A DNA stretch of 43,947 nucleotides from CAZGVW01 sp964529265 (GCA_964529265.1 CAZGVW010000200.1:1-43947); one strand, 5' to 3'. Counted from the stretch's first letter, positions 22,817 to 32,091 are shown. Notes: generated by a model not told the origin, from the sequence alone. Program-made: numbers and translations.

Positions 22817-23006
22817 AGCCCTCGGCGGCGCGGGCGTCGAAGCGGAATCCGCCGGGGGAGGGAACGCTCCGGGGGGCGGTCACACCCCTCAGCCATTCCC
22901 GCCAACCAGACACGTTTATCCGTTGGCCGCATATCGGGGATGCGCCGGACGCGACCGGGGCCTCCGCCCGTGACGCGCAAAGAACTCCTGGCCCCCCGAA
23001 AAAGTA

Positions 23007-23034
23007 TTGACTGCCCGCGGCGTTCTGGTAGATT
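23007..23034 (+). promoter_or_regulatory. Promoter of the haloperoxidase gene
   Basis: TTGACT (23007-23012), a 16-nt spacer and TAGATT (23029-23034) are a good sigma-70-type promoter, in a locally AT-richer stretch. It predicts a start near 23041 and an untranslated leader of about 300 nt. Confidence 0.65.
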
Positions 23035-23040
23035 CGCCCT

Positions 23041-23343
23041 GACTCGGGAAGTTGGAGTCTCGTGGGTGGATTTGTGCAGGGTTCTTTGGGCGCGCCGCCG
23101 CAAACGGCCGCTCGTCAGTGCGTTCACGGTGAAGAAACACGTCAAGGCCGCCCGCAAAAGAGAGAGCGCGGAAGCGGTGGCATCGGACGCCAGATTGATT
23201 TGTCGAGCGGTGCGTATGTGCGCACCGCTCCGTGGTTGACTCGTGGGTGTTTCAACATCGCTCGGTTTCGTCGCTGTATGCGCCGGTTGGGGTCCGACGC
23301 ATTCGTCGAGAGAGAAACGAAGAGCAGGCGAAAGGGGTCTTTT
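23041..23343 (+). other. Long 5' leader with a perfect hairpin
   Basis: About 300 nt of non-coding leader is predicted between the promoter and the ATG at 23344. It holds a perfect 10-bp stem (GAGCGGTGCG 23205-23214 with 23221-23230, loop TATGTG). A near-repeat of GTCTCGTGGGTG (23057-23068) appears as GACTCGTGGGTG (23238-23249). I recognise no known riboswitch class. Small open frames in it have no family resemblance. Confidence 0.45.
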
Positions 23344-24780
23344 ATGGCGAAGAATCGCAGTATGCTGTGCGCGGCCGTCGTCGCCGCCGCGGCCGGTGGC
23401 GTCGCGCACGCCGACGTCATCACCAACTGGAATCAGATGCTGTATCAGTCGATCCGCACCACCGGCGGCGGACCGACCGGCATGTCGCGCGCTGTCGCCT
23501 CGTACACCTCCGTGATGTACGACTCGATCAACGCGATCGACCTCGCAAACTCCGGAGGCATCGGGTATCAGCCGGTCAAGTACTTCGGCGCGGCGATCAC
23601 CGGCTCCAGCCGCGAAGCCGCCGCCGCCCAGGCCGCGCACGGCGTCTTCTCGGCGCTCTACGGCGCTTCCAATCCGGGCCTTCAGGCCGCATATGACGCG
23701 CAGCTCGCCGCCGACCTCGCCGGGATTCCCAACGGCGCCGCCAAGACCAACGGCATCAACCTCGGCAACTCCGTTGCGATGAACCTCATCACCAGCCACC
23801 TGGCCACAGACAACACCGGCAACACCGATCCCTACGTCCCCGGCACGAACGCCGGCGACTGGCGCCCCACGGTCGATACGCCCGCTATCCCGGGCGTCGG
23901 CCACGGCAACAACTGGTACCAGGGCTCGACGTGGGTTATGAGCAGCCCCAGTGCCTTCCGTTCGGAACTGAACTACCCCGGCAGCCCCTTCAGCTTCGCC
24001 AGCATGTCGGATCTTCTCGCCAGCCCGGAGTATGCCGCTCAGGTGAACGACGTGGAGTTGAAGGGCGCCCGCGTCGGCGCGACGCGCACCGCCGATCAGG
24101 AAGAACTGGCGTGGTTCTGGGCCAACGATCGCGACGGCACCTACAAGCCGCCGGCCCACATGATCTCCCTCACGGATGAAGTCGCCCAGCAGCAGGGCGT
24201 GACCGATCTCTCGGAGCGCGCCCGCCTCTTCGCGATGGTCGGCGTGTCGCAGGCCGACACCGTCTTCGCCGTGTGGGATTCCAAGTACGCCACCGATATC
24301 GACCTGTGGCGCCCCACCGACGCCATCCGCGAGACGCAGGACGACGGCAACGCGAGCACCACGCCCGACGCCGGCTGGCTCCCCCTCAACGATTTCCAGC
24401 CGCCCTTCCCCGCCTACACGTCCGGCCACTCCGGCATGGGTGGTTCGTGGGCCGCGGCGCTCGCAACGTTCTTCGGCACCGACAACATCACCTTCTCCGG
24501 CACCACCGACGAGTTCATCGTCAACCCGTTCCTCGATGACATCCAGTACCCGGATGACCTGACCCGCACGTGGAACTCGTTCTCCGAGGCCGGTTTCGAG
24601 GACGCCATCAGCCGCGTGTTCCTCGGCGTCCACTACGAATGGGACTGTGTCGACGCCTACAACCTCGGCCGCACGGTCACGGATTTCGTCCTGGCCAATG
24701 CGTTCCAGCCCATCCCCACGCCCGGCGCAGGCCTGGCGCTCGGCCTCGGCGTGTTCGCCATGACCCGCCGCCGCCGCTGA
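23344..24780 (+). CDS. Exported vanadium-dependent haloperoxidase-like PAP2 protein with PEP-CTERM-like tail
   Basis: A 478-residue protein with a signal peptide (MAKNRSMLCAAVVAAAAGGV...HA). Vanadate/phosphate-binding residues of the haloperoxidase-PAP2 superfamily are present: Lys314 and Arg-Pro in KYATDIDLWRP, TSGHSG with His362, and SRVFLGVHYEWD with Arg424 and His430. Family members oxidise halides with peroxide or act as phosphatases, and the sequence alone does not choose. The C-terminus PTPGAGLALGLGVFAMTRRRR is a PEP-CTERM-like sorting signal (motif, hydrophobic helix, Arg cluster). A long leader precedes it and a strong terminator follows, so it is a single-gene unit. Confidence 0.88.
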   Translation: MAKNRSMLCAAVVAAAAGGVAHADVITNWNQMLYQSIRTTGGGPTGMSRAVASYTSVMYDSINAIDLANSGGIGYQPVKYFGAAITGSSREAAAAQAAHGVFSALYGASNPGLQAAYDAQLAADLAGIPNGAAKTNGINLGNSVAMNLITSHLATDNTGNTDPYVPGTNAGDWRPTVDTPAIPGVGHGNNWYQGSTWVMSSPSAFRSELNYPGSPFSFASMSDLLASPEYAAQVNDVELKGARVGATRTADQEELAWFWANDRDGTYKPPAHMISLTDEVAQQQGVTDLSERARLFAMVGVSQADTVFAVWDSKYATDIDLWRPTDAIRETQDDGNASTTPDAGWLPLNDFQPPFPAYTSGHSGMGGSWAAALATFFGTDNITFSGTTDEFIVNPFLDDIQYPDDLTRTWNSFSEAGFEDAISRVFLGVHYEWDCVDAYNLGRTVTDFVLANAFQPIPTPGAGLALGLGVFAMTRRRR

Positions 24781-24799
24781 GTTGAGTTCAACACAGACC

Positions 24800-24889
24800 C
24801 TCGCGGGCGCTCGATTCCCCCGCGAGACTGATCAATCACGAGCGATCGATTCGCGGCGCCGCCGGACTCACCCGGCGGCGCCGTTGTTT
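24800..24889 (+). terminator. Terminator hairpins after the haloperoxidase gene
   Basis: Two stem-loops lie in tandem. CTCGCGGG 24800-24807 pairs with 24819-24826. Then CGGCGCCGCCGG 24854-24865 pairs perfectly with 24872-24883 around a 6-nt loop and is followed by TTGTTT. The second is a convincing intrinsic terminator. Confidence 0.8.
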
Positions 24890-24972
24890 GCGCACGCTCC
24901 TGGTGGGGGCGGTTCTCCGAGCCGCCCTGTTGTGCGCCCGGTCGCTCAACAACATTGCGCGCGACTGTGCCC

Positions 24973-24978
24973 TACCCT
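24973..24978 (+). promoter_or_regulatory. -10-like TACCCT, 6 nt before the flavin reductase ATG
   Basis: TACCCT, six C residues, then ATG at 24985. Predicts a leaderless mRNA. Confidence 0.5.
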
Positions 24979-24984
24979 CCCCCC

Positions 24985-25650
24985 ATGCAGCTCGACCCCG
25001 CCTCCCTCGCCCCGCGCGACCGCTACAAACTCCTCATCGGCGCCATCGTCCCGCGGCCGATCGGCTTCGTCTCCACCATTTCCCCCGAAGGCGCCGCCAA
25101 CCTCGCGCCCTTCTCCTTCTTCAACGGCGTCGGCAGCGACCCCATGTCCCTCCTCTTCTGCCCCTCCGCCGCCAACGACGGCCGCGGCGATAAGGACACG
25201 CTCCGCAACATCGAGGCCACCGGCCAGTTCGTCGTCAACATCGTCTCGGAGTCCATCGCGCGCCAGATGGCCGTCTGCGCCGAGGATGCGCCCTACGGCC
25301 AGAGCGAGTTCGCCCTCTCCGGCCTCACCCCCGCGCCCAGCGCCCGCGTCAAGCCGCCCCGCGTGCTCGAATCACCCATCTCCTTCGAGTGCGAGAAAAC
25401 CCAACTCGTCCGCCTGAACCCCGCCAACCCCTCCGCGCCTGGAAGCGGCAACGTCGTCATCGGCCGCGTCGTCTGGATCCACGCCGCGGAAGGATTGGTG
25501 GACGACCGCTTCCACGTGGACCCGGAGCGCCTCGCCGCCGTCGGACGCATGGCCGGCCTGACCTACTGCACCACCCGCCAGCGCTTCGAGATCCCCTGGG
25601 GCAAAGACGCCCTCGCCGCGGGCGAGGTCGTGCCGCGGCGGGGGGAGTAG
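24985..25650 (+). CDS. Flavin reductase-like (DIM6/NTAB) FMN-binding protein
   Basis: A 221-residue protein of the split-barrel flavin reductase family. Seen: LIGAIVPRPIGFVSTISPEG, the FMN-binding start; NLAPFSFFNGVGSDPMSLLF; and KDTLRNIEATGQFVVNIV. The C-terminal FEIPWGKDALAAG is less conserved. Members bind FMN and often reduce flavins for a partner oxygenase, but no such partner is adjacent. ATG 24985 gives the family-typical N-terminus; an upstream TTG at 24955 would overlap the -10 box. It is flanked by a terminator upstream and the convergent purF downstream, so it stands alone. Confidence 0.85.
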   Translation: MQLDPASLAPRDRYKLLIGAIVPRPIGFVSTISPEGAANLAPFSFFNGVGSDPMSLLFCPSAANDGRGDKDTLRNIEATGQFVVNIVSESIARQMAVCAEDAPYGQSEFALSGLTPAPSARVKPPRVLESPISFECEKTQLVRLNPANPSAPGSGNVVIGRVVWIHAAEGLVDDRFHVDPERLAAVGRMAGLTYCTTRQRFEIPWGKDALAAGEVVPRRGE

Positions 25651-25776
25651 GTTAGTCGCGTCGCATGCGCTTCATCGCGCCGCCGACCTGTCCTCGCGGC
25701 CGGACGCATTTGTCCAGCGATCTTTCGTCCCGCGGCTTCCGATTTCGCGCCGGCCGGCGCCGCCCGGGCACGAACT

Positions 25777-27366
25777 TCACTCAAACATCCGCATCTGACG
25801 ACGCTCCAGCACGTCTTTCGACACCGGATGCTCGATATCCAGCCTGTAGTCCCCGTCGTAGCACGCCGTGCAGTAGTTCGCCGCCGGGATCTCCGCCGTC
25901 TGGGCGCACTTCAGCAGCCCCTCCTGCGAGAGGTAATGCAGGCTGTCCACGCCCAGGTAGCCGCGGATATCGTCCACCGTGCGTTCGTGCGCGATTAACT
26001 CGCTCGGACGCGCAAAATCCACGCCGAAATAGCACGGATGCCGGATCGGCGGGCAGGAAATCCGCAAATGGATCTCTTTTGCGCCCGCGGAGCGCAATTG
26101 GTCCATTTTCGCCTTCGTCGTCGTGCCGCGGACGATCGAATCGTCCACCACGATCACCCGCTTGCCGCGCACAACCTCCTCAACCACGTTCAGTTTCAAC
26201 CGAACGGCGCTCGTGCGCTCCGATTGGGTCGGTTTAATGAACGTGCGCCCCACGTACCGGTTCGGCACGATCCCCTCCCGGTAGGGAATCCCGCTCTCCC
26301 GGGCGTAGCCGTTCGCCGCCGACCGCCCTGAATCGGGCATCGGCATCACCCAGTCGGCGTCCACCGGCGCCTCCCGAGCCAGTTCCTCACCCAGCCGCTC
26401 CCGCACAATCTGAACCGTCTGCCCGAACACGCGGCTGGAAGGATGCGCGAAATACACGTGCTCGAAAACGCAGTGCGCGAGCCTTTCCGCGGCATCCGCG
26501 AACCGCCGCGACGAAACCCCCTGCGCCGACAGCGTCACGATCTCCCCCGGCGCCACCTCCCGCATCGCCCGGGCGCCGATCGCGTCCAGAGCCACGGTTT
26601 CGCTCGCCACGACCGGCGCGCCATCCGGCAGTTCGCCCAGAACCAGCGGGCGCCAGCCCCAGGGGTCGCGGGCGGCCTCAACCCGATCCGGAAAGAGAAA
26701 AACCAGGCTGAACGCGCCCTGAAGCCGCCGCAGCGTCGCGGCGAGGGGGTCCGCCTGCTTCTGCTGCTCGGGGGCCGCGAGCAGGTGGACGATCACCTCC
26801 GTATCGCTCGAAGTGTGAAAAAGGTGCCCCAACTGCTCAAATTGGTCGCGAATCAGCGCCGCGTTGATCAGATTCCCGTTGTGCGCCACCGCCACCTGCC
26901 CCCCGATGTACGACTCCAGAATCGGCTGCGCGTTGCAGGAAAGGCTCGCCCCGGTGGTCGAATAGCGGTTGTGCCCGATCGCCCCCATCACCGGCCCCGC
27001 CGGGTCGGGCGGGAAGGCGTGCCCGTTCTCGCCGGTGGCCTTCGGGCGATCGGTGTAAGGGTGGCGCCACGAATCCAGCTCGCGGACGACCCGGTCGGTG
27101 AAGACCTCGGCCACGAGTCCCATGCCGGTGTGGGCGCGGAGGGCGGCGCCGTCGGAAACCGCCATTCCGGCGGATTCCTGCCCCCGGTGCTGCTGGGCGT
27201 AGAGCCCGAAATAGGTGAGCCGGGCGGGGTTTGGAGCGCCCCAGACACCGAAAACGCCGCACTTTTCCTTCTTTTCGTCGAATTGAGCGGGTTGCGCACC
27301 ATCGGCCGGCGACCCGGGCCGGGTCGGAGGGCGCAGCGGGGTGAGAATCGGGAGGCTCACCTTCAT
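25777..27366 (-). CDS. purF: Amidophosphoribosyltransferase
   Basis: PurF makes 5-phosphoribosylamine from PRPP and glutamine, the first step of purine synthesis. The 529-residue product has a ~35-residue N-terminal stretch before the nucleophile Cys36 (EKCGVFGVWG), so propeptide removal is expected, as in Bacillus-type PurF. NRYSTTG and HNGNLIN belong to the glutaminase domain. VIVVDDSIVRGTTTK is the PRPP loop. Cysteines in SCPPIRHPCYFG and NYCTACYDGDY fit the [4Fe-4S] cluster of the Bacillus class. The start at ATG 27366 keeps a propeptide of reasonable length. Confidence 0.95.
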   Translation of the reverse strand: MKVSLPILTPLRPPTRPGSPADGAQPAQFDEKKEKCGVFGVWGAPNPARLTYFGLYAQQHRGQESAGMAVSDGAALRAHTGMGLVAEVFTDRVVRELDSWRHPYTDRPKATGENGHAFPPDPAGPVMGAIGHNRYSTTGASLSCNAQPILESYIGGQVAVAHNGNLINAALIRDQFEQLGHLFHTSSDTEVIVHLLAAPEQQKQADPLAATLRRLQGAFSLVFLFPDRVEAARDPWGWRPLVLGELPDGAPVVASETVALDAIGARAMREVAPGEIVTLSAQGVSSRRFADAAERLAHCVFEHVYFAHPSSRVFGQTVQIVRERLGEELAREAPVDADWVMPMPDSGRSAANGYARESGIPYREGIVPNRYVGRTFIKPTQSERTSAVRLKLNVVEEVVRGKRVIVVDDSIVRGTTTKAKMDQLRSAGAKEIHLRISCPPIRHPCYFGVDFARPSELIAHERTVDDIRGYLGVDSLHYLSQEGLLKCAQTAEIPAANYCTACYDGDYRLDIEHPVSKDVLERRQMRMFE

Positions 27367-27480
27367 CGGGGTGCTGGGGCGGTGCGAGGGGAGGCGACTG
27401 AGTCGGGGGCCGACCCTACCGGGCGCGGGGGCGACGGGCAATGGGGAAACGATCCGGGCGGGCAGGGTGGAAAAGGCCGT

Positions 27481-27509
27481 TTGACGGGACAGGGGGCTGT
27501 TGCTTCAAT
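27481..27509 (+). promoter_or_regulatory. Candidate promoter of rpsD
   Basis: TTGACG (27481-27486), a 17-nt spacer and TTCAAT (27504-27509) would start transcription near 27516, about 130 nt before rpsD. The leader could hold an S4 autoregulatory site, but I see no specific structure. The rest of the purF-rpsD gap (27367-27648) shows nothing else. Confidence 0.5.
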
Positions 27510-27648
27510 GCTACGCCCGTTTCGAGACCGGATCGTCCAGAACCAGAACTGGGGCTCGGGCCGCAGCCGCGGGAACCCGGCGCCTGATCGTCCGCCTCAG
27601 GTGGACACTCCCGGCCTTATCGGCCGCGGATGACGGAGAAACTGACCC

Positions 27649-28248
27649 ATGGCCAGATACACCGGACCGAAGGTGAAGTTGTCGCGCCGAGTCGGCGCGC
27701 CGATCGCAGACATTCCGAAGCACACCGCCAAGCGTCAGTTGACGCCCGCGGGCATGCACGGCTATCGCGGCCGGCGGCTGCGCGACTATGGCGTGCGCCT
27801 GAACGAGAAGCAAAAGCTCCGTTTCCATTACAGCGTGCTGGAGCGGCAGTTCCGGCGCTACATGGCCGAGGCGCAGCGCCGCCCCGGCAACACGGGCGAG
27901 GTGCTGATCGAACTGCTGGAGCGCCGGCTCGACAATGTTCTGCGCCGGGCGGGGTTCGTGCGCACGATCTGGGCCGCACGGCAGATGGTCACGCACGGGC
28001 ACGTGCTGGTGAACGGCCGGAAGGTCGATCGACCGAGTTTCTCGGTGAGCGTGGGCGACGTGGTGACGCTGAAGCCGCGGATTCATGCGCTGGCCCGCGA
28101 CAACATGGAGTCGCTGGCGGGGCACATCACGCCGGAGTGGATCGACGTGAACCCGGCGGAACTCGCGGTGCGGACGGTGGCGATGCCGACCTCCGACCAG
28201 ACGCCGTTCGACGTCAACACGAATCTGATCATCGAGTTCTATCGCTGA
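27649..28248 (+). CDS. rpsD: 30S ribosomal protein uS4
   Basis: uS4 binds the 5' domain of 16S rRNA early in small-subunit assembly. The 199-residue product begins MARYTGPKVKLSRRVG and contains LNEKQKLRFHYSVLERQFRRY, ELLERRLDNVLRRAGF and the S4 RNA-binding domain (AARQMVTHGHVLVNGRKVD). The N-terminal zinc cysteines of some S4 proteins are absent, as in the zinc-free form. It stands alone rather than in the S13-S11-S4-rpoA cluster. A GGAGA motif lies upstream of the ATG. Confidence 0.97.
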   Translation: MARYTGPKVKLSRRVGAPIADIPKHTAKRQLTPAGMHGYRGRRLRDYGVRLNEKQKLRFHYSVLERQFRRYMAEAQRRPGNTGEVLIELLERRLDNVLRRAGFVRTIWAARQMVTHGHVLVNGRKVDRPSFSVSVGDVVTLKPRIHALARDNMESLAGHITPEWIDVNPAELAVRTVAMPTSDQTPFDVNTNLIIEFYR

Positions 28249-28349
28249 GTCGCTGAGGCGCGGCCGGGCGGCGGCGCTCCGGAGCGAAGATCGCCGTCGC
28301 GCCCGGGCGCCTTCGCTTCGCGGCGTGAACTCGAACCGATGGAGCCGAC

Positions 28350-30338
28350 ATGCTCAAGTTCCTGCGCAGATACAACAAGATCATCCTCGCCGTGGGCGGC
28401 GTGCTGCTCATGGTCGTCTTCCTCGTGCCGCAGGCGATGCAGAACCTGGGGCAGAGCGCCTCGACCTTCGTCATCGCCACGCTGGCGAGCGGCGAAGAGA
28501 TCACGGAGGCCGACCTCCAGGAGGCGGGCCGCGAACTGGACGTGCTGGACGGCGTGAATGCGCTGCCCCTGCTCCAGACGAGCGGGCGCGAGCACTGGCT
28601 GCTGCTCTCGCGCGAGGCGGAGCGCGGCGGGTTCGTGGGCGGCCCGCAGGATGGGCGCGTGTTCCTCCGCACGCTCGCGGAAGGTCTCGTGCAGTATCAG
28701 ATGAACACGATGTTCAACCCGAACATCACCGGCGAGCAGTTCGCGCAGCAGGTGGCCGCCACGCTCGAACTGCTGGAGCGCCGCCGCGCAGGCATGATCG
28801 GCCCCTCGCAGACCGAGGACTTCGTGGATCAAACGCTGGCGAAGGCGCACGGCGTCATCCGCATGTACAACGCCTATCTCGCATCGAGCCAGCTCTCCGA
28901 CCTCGAATCCATGCGCATCCTCCGCGATTACTTCGACGAGGTGGAGATCGAGCATGCGATCGTGAAGCCCGATCGCTGGATCCCGGATGCGCCGGAGCCG
29001 GCCGAGGAGGAGATCCTCGCGCACTTCGAGAAATACAAGAACGATCTGCCCGGCCGCGGCGAGCACGGTTTCGGCTACATGATCGAGCCCGCGGTCGCGA
29101 TCGAGCGCATCCAGATCGATCGCAGCGCCATCGAGGATGCGGTGGTGATCGACCCCGTGGATGCAAGCGTGTTCTGGCGCTCGAACCGGCCGCGGTTCCC
29201 GAAGGAGTTCGCCGAGGAGCGCGCTCGCGTTGAGAAGGAGTTGCGCACGCAGAAGGCGAACGAGGCGATGACCGCGGCGCAGGAGATCGCGCTGCGCGAG
29301 ATGACGCGCGAGCGGCAGGGGCTCAAGGAAGACGGCCGTTTCAAGGTCCTGCCGGATGGCTGGGCCGGGCCGTCCTACCAGGCCATCGCGGACGATATCA
29401 ACGCCCGCCTGGCGCAGATGCTCGGCACGGAAGGCGCATTCGCCAACGTAAGGCAACCCACGTCGCTCTTCACCCCGGATGCGGCGTCGATCGTGCTCTC
29501 CAACGACGAGATCCTGAACAGCCAGGCGGCGATCGGACCCAACCCGGTTCCTTTCCTCGCCTTTGCGTTCTCGGTGCGCGAGGTCAACCCGGCCTCGCCC
29601 CTCGGGCTTCAGAAGGGCCTCACCGCGCCCACGACGACACGATCGGCAGGGGGAGACATCTTCTTCTTCCGTGTCACCAATGCGAGGCCGCAGGCGCCGC
29701 CGCAGAGCGTTGATCAGGTGCGCAGCGAGATCGTGGAAGACCTGAGACGCCTGTGGGCGTTCAATCACCTGAGCGCGAACGCCGAGCAGTTCCGGCAGGA
29801 GGCGGTCGCCGATTTCTACCGCGCCGCGGCGGATCACGGCGCCCAGGTGGCACAGCACGTGAACGTGCGCCGAACCGGCATGCAGGGCGCCGAGGGCGCC
29901 CCGGTGGACGGCGCGCTCAACGTCGAATCCGCCCGCGACGCAATCCTCGAGAAGGCGGAGGGTCTCGACCCCACCGTGCTCACGACCGACCTCCCCGCCG
30001 AGCAGCGAACGCTGGCGCTCCCTCTGCCCCGTGGACTGTCCCTGGGGCTCGTGCGAATCACGCTCGTGCGCCCCATCTCGCTGGAGCACTATCTGACGCG
30101 GGATTCGCTGAGCCAGCGCATCGCCAGCGGACAGCGCCTGCAGAATCCCGTCGCGGACCTTCCATTCACGCTCGAACAGATGATGACCCGGCACGGCTTC
30201 AAGTACGCCCGTGGCGGCGCGAGCGAGGATGAGGAATCCGACCCCGCGCCCGGCTCCACCCCCGGCCCCGGCCCCGCCCCCGCCCCCGGAAGCGAAGCGA
30301 CTCCTGAGCAGACGCAGGTCGGCGCCGCCGGCTCCTGA
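28350..30338 (+). CDS. PpiD/SurA-like membrane-anchored chaperone without PPIase domain
   Basis: A 662-residue protein with a membrane anchor at about residues 10-29 (KIILAVGGVLLMVVFLV), the rest being exported. The arrangement recalls PpiD: NKIILAVGGVLL anchor, a SurA_N-like helical part (ITEADLQEAGRELDVL), and a C-terminal region with FFFRVTNARPQAPPQSVDQVRSEIVEDLRR. I find no parvulin signature between them, so catalytic prolyl isomerase activity is unlikely. The tail is a Pro/Gly/Ala-rich low-complexity stretch. A role in folding exported proteins is inferred. It follows rpsD by 101 nt. Confidence 0.7.
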   Translation: MLKFLRRYNKIILAVGGVLLMVVFLVPQAMQNLGQSASTFVIATLASGEEITEADLQEAGRELDVLDGVNALPLLQTSGREHWLLLSREAERGGFVGGPQDGRVFLRTLAEGLVQYQMNTMFNPNITGEQFAQQVAATLELLERRRAGMIGPSQTEDFVDQTLAKAHGVIRMYNAYLASSQLSDLESMRILRDYFDEVEIEHAIVKPDRWIPDAPEPAEEEILAHFEKYKNDLPGRGEHGFGYMIEPAVAIERIQIDRSAIEDAVVIDPVDASVFWRSNRPRFPKEFAEERARVEKELRTQKANEAMTAAQEIALREMTRERQGLKEDGRFKVLPDGWAGPSYQAIADDINARLAQMLGTEGAFANVRQPTSLFTPDAASIVLSNDEILNSQAAIGPNPVPFLAFAFSVREVNPASPLGLQKGLTAPTTTRSAGGDIFFFRVTNARPQAPPQSVDQVRSEIVEDLRRLWAFNHLSANAEQFRQEAVADFYRAAADHGAQVAQHVNVRRTGMQGAEGAPVDGALNVESARDAILEKAEGLDPTVLTTDLPAEQRTLALPLPRGLSLGLVRITLVRPISLEHYLTRDSLSQRIASGQRLQNPVADLPFTLEQMMTRHGFKYARGGASEDEESDPAPGSTPGPGPAPAPGSEATPEQTQVGAAGS

Positions 30339-30364
30339 ATCTCGCGCCACACCGGCGCCTGCGG

Positions 30365-30754
30365 TCACAACATCGCCGGGAGTTCTCGATCGATCTCGGG
30401 GAAGCGCCGCCGCACCGTCGCCGCGTCCAGCGGACGCGCCGGCAGAGCCTCTCCCGCGCGATCCATGTAGAACAGGGCGACGGCCTCCGCCACACGCTCC
30501 GGGCGCGAGGCGCCGTGCGACCACAGGTCGTAATCGGCCCAGTTCAGGACGAGCGTATGACGGGACTCCGCAGCGCCGTTCTCACCTGGCGCGGCCGGCG
30601 CCTCCGCCACGGCGATATCGAACGACCAGCCTCGGTCGATCTCCGTCTCGCGTTCAACACGCACTTTCGCCACCACGCCGCCGCCTCTCCGGTAGGATTG
30701 CTTGACCACGAACGGAATCCGGACGCCATGGTAGGCGTCGCCCCTCCCTTTCAC
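30365..30754 (-). CDS. Conserved hypothetical protein
   Basis: A 129-residue soluble protein with no signal peptide. Readable patterns are VVAKVRVERETEIDRGWSFDIAV, HTLVLNWADYDLWSHGASRPERVAEAV and ATVRRRFPEIDRELPAML. The balance of hydrophobic and charged residues and codon use look like a real gene. The first codon is GTG at 30754, without a clear ribosome binding site; a GTG 15 codons later is an alternative. It converges on the chaperone gene and diverges from the permease gene 38 bp away. No function assigned. Confidence 0.6.
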   Translation of the reverse strand: MKGRGDAYHGVRIPFVVKQSYRRGGGVVAKVRVERETEIDRGWSFDIAVAEAPAAPGENGAAESRHTLVLNWADYDLWSHGASRPERVAEAVALFYMDRAGEALPARPLDAATVRRRFPEIDRELPAML

Positions 30755-30792
30755 GGCACTGCGGCGTCCGCCGCCTCACCCCAGAGCCCCCG

Positions 30793-32076
30793 ATGACGTT
30801 CCTCATCGAGACAATCCGGCTCGGACTGAAGAACCTTCGCCTGCACATGCTGCGATCGTTCCTGACCGCGCTCGGCATCATCCTGGGCGTCGCGGCGGTG
30901 ATCACCATGGTCTCGATCGGCGAGGGGACCAAGCGCGAGGCCCTGGCCAACCTCGAGCGGCTCGGCGCCAAGAACATCATCGTCCGCTCCCTCAAGCCGC
31001 CCGAGAGCCAGCAGGCCGCGGGCGGCCAGCAGCGATCGTGGATCAGCAAATACGGCCTCACGTTCGAGGACCTCAAGGTCATCGAGGCGAACTTCGAGGA
31101 GGTCGAGGCGATCGTGCCGCTGAAGAGCGTCGGCAGCCAGGTGCTGCGCGAAGACCTGCGCATGACGAGCCAGGCCTTCGGCGTCACGCCCCTCCTGCTC
31201 GACGTGGCGAAACTCCGCGTCGCCCGCGGCCGCTACATCACGCAGGAAGATCTCGATGAGCAGTCGCTCGTCGCCGTCATCGGCCACGAAGTGGCGCGCA
31301 CGATCTTCCCGTTCGATGATGCGCTCAACAGCACGCTCCGCATCGATGACAAGGTGGTCCGCGTGGTGGGCGTGCTGGCGCCGGTGGGCCTTTCCGGCGG
31401 CGCGGGCGGCGCGCTCATCGGGCGCGACCTGAATCACGACGTTCACATCCCCATCACCGCGGCCCGCAGCGTCTTCGGCGACATCGTCATCCGCCGCGAG
31501 AGCGGCGCGCGCTCCGCGGCGGAGGTGCAGATTCAGGAGGTGTACGTCACGTCGCTCACGCGCGATCGGGTGCTCTCCGACGCTGCGCGGCTGCGACGCC
31601 TCATCGAAACCCGCCACGACCGCGAGAAGGATTTCGAGATCATCGTCCCGTATGAACTGCTCGAGACCGCCCGCCGCACCGCGATCCAGGCCACGCTCGT
31701 GCTCGGTTTCATCGCCGGCATTTCACTCCTCGTCGGCGGCATCGGCATCATGAACATCATGCTCGCCACCGTGACGGAGCGCACGCGCGAGATCGGCATT
31801 CGCCGCGCCCTCGGCGCCACGCGCCGCCACGTCATCTGGCAGTTCCTCGTCGAGACGGGCGTGCTCAGCGCGCTGGGCGGCATGATCGGCATCGCCTTCG
31901 GCGTCGGCGCCAGCGTCCTGGTGGCGTGGCTCGTCCCGAAGATGCCCACCTCCGTCACGCTGTGGTCGATCCTGCTCTCCTTCGGCGTCGCCGCCGCGAC
32001 CGGCCTCATCTTCGGCCTCTACCCCGCCCAGGTCGCCGCGCGCAAAGACCCGATCGTCGCCCTTCGACACGATTGA
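30793..32076 (+). CDS. MacB/FtsX-type ABC transporter permease
   Basis: A 427-residue permease with the MacB layout: an N-terminal membrane segment (LRSFLTALGIILGVAAVITMV, about 20-42), a large periplasmic domain (about 45-295), then three segments starting at TLVLGFIAGISLLVGGIGIMN. TERTREIGIRRALGAT is the coupling motif between the membrane and the ATPase, and the end is VAARKDPIVALRHD. Such permeases export lipoproteins, peptides or drugs, or act as mechanotransmitters. No ATPase or membrane-fusion gene is adjacent, which is unusual. Confidence 0.92.
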   Translation: MTFLIETIRLGLKNLRLHMLRSFLTALGIILGVAAVITMVSIGEGTKREALANLERLGAKNIIVRSLKPPESQQAAGGQQRSWISKYGLTFEDLKVIEANFEEVEAIVPLKSVGSQVLREDLRMTSQAFGVTPLLLDVAKLRVARGRYITQEDLDEQSLVAVIGHEVARTIFPFDDALNSTLRIDDKVVRVVGVLAPVGLSGGAGGALIGRDLNHDVHIPITAARSVFGDIVIRRESGARSAAEVQIQEVYVTSLTRDRVLSDAARLRRLIETRHDREKDFEIIVPYELLETARRTAIQATLVLGFIAGISLLVGGIGIMNIMLATVTERTREIGIRRALGATRRHVIWQFLVETGVLSALGGMIGIAFGVGASVLVAWLVPKMPTSVTLWSILLSFGVAAATGLIFGLYPAQVAARKDPIVALRHD

Positions 32077-32091
32077 GGCGCGGCTTCGGCC

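Noticed and set aside
23205..23230. Terminator or attenuator hairpin in the haloperoxidase leader
   Set aside because: The stem is perfect but is followed by CGTGGTTGAC, not a T-run. Kept only as an unexplained leader structure.
22771..24633. A 620-codon minus-strand open frame across the haloperoxidase gene
   Set aside because: Antisense shadow: the plus strand encodes clear catalytic motifs, and the minus frame shows none.
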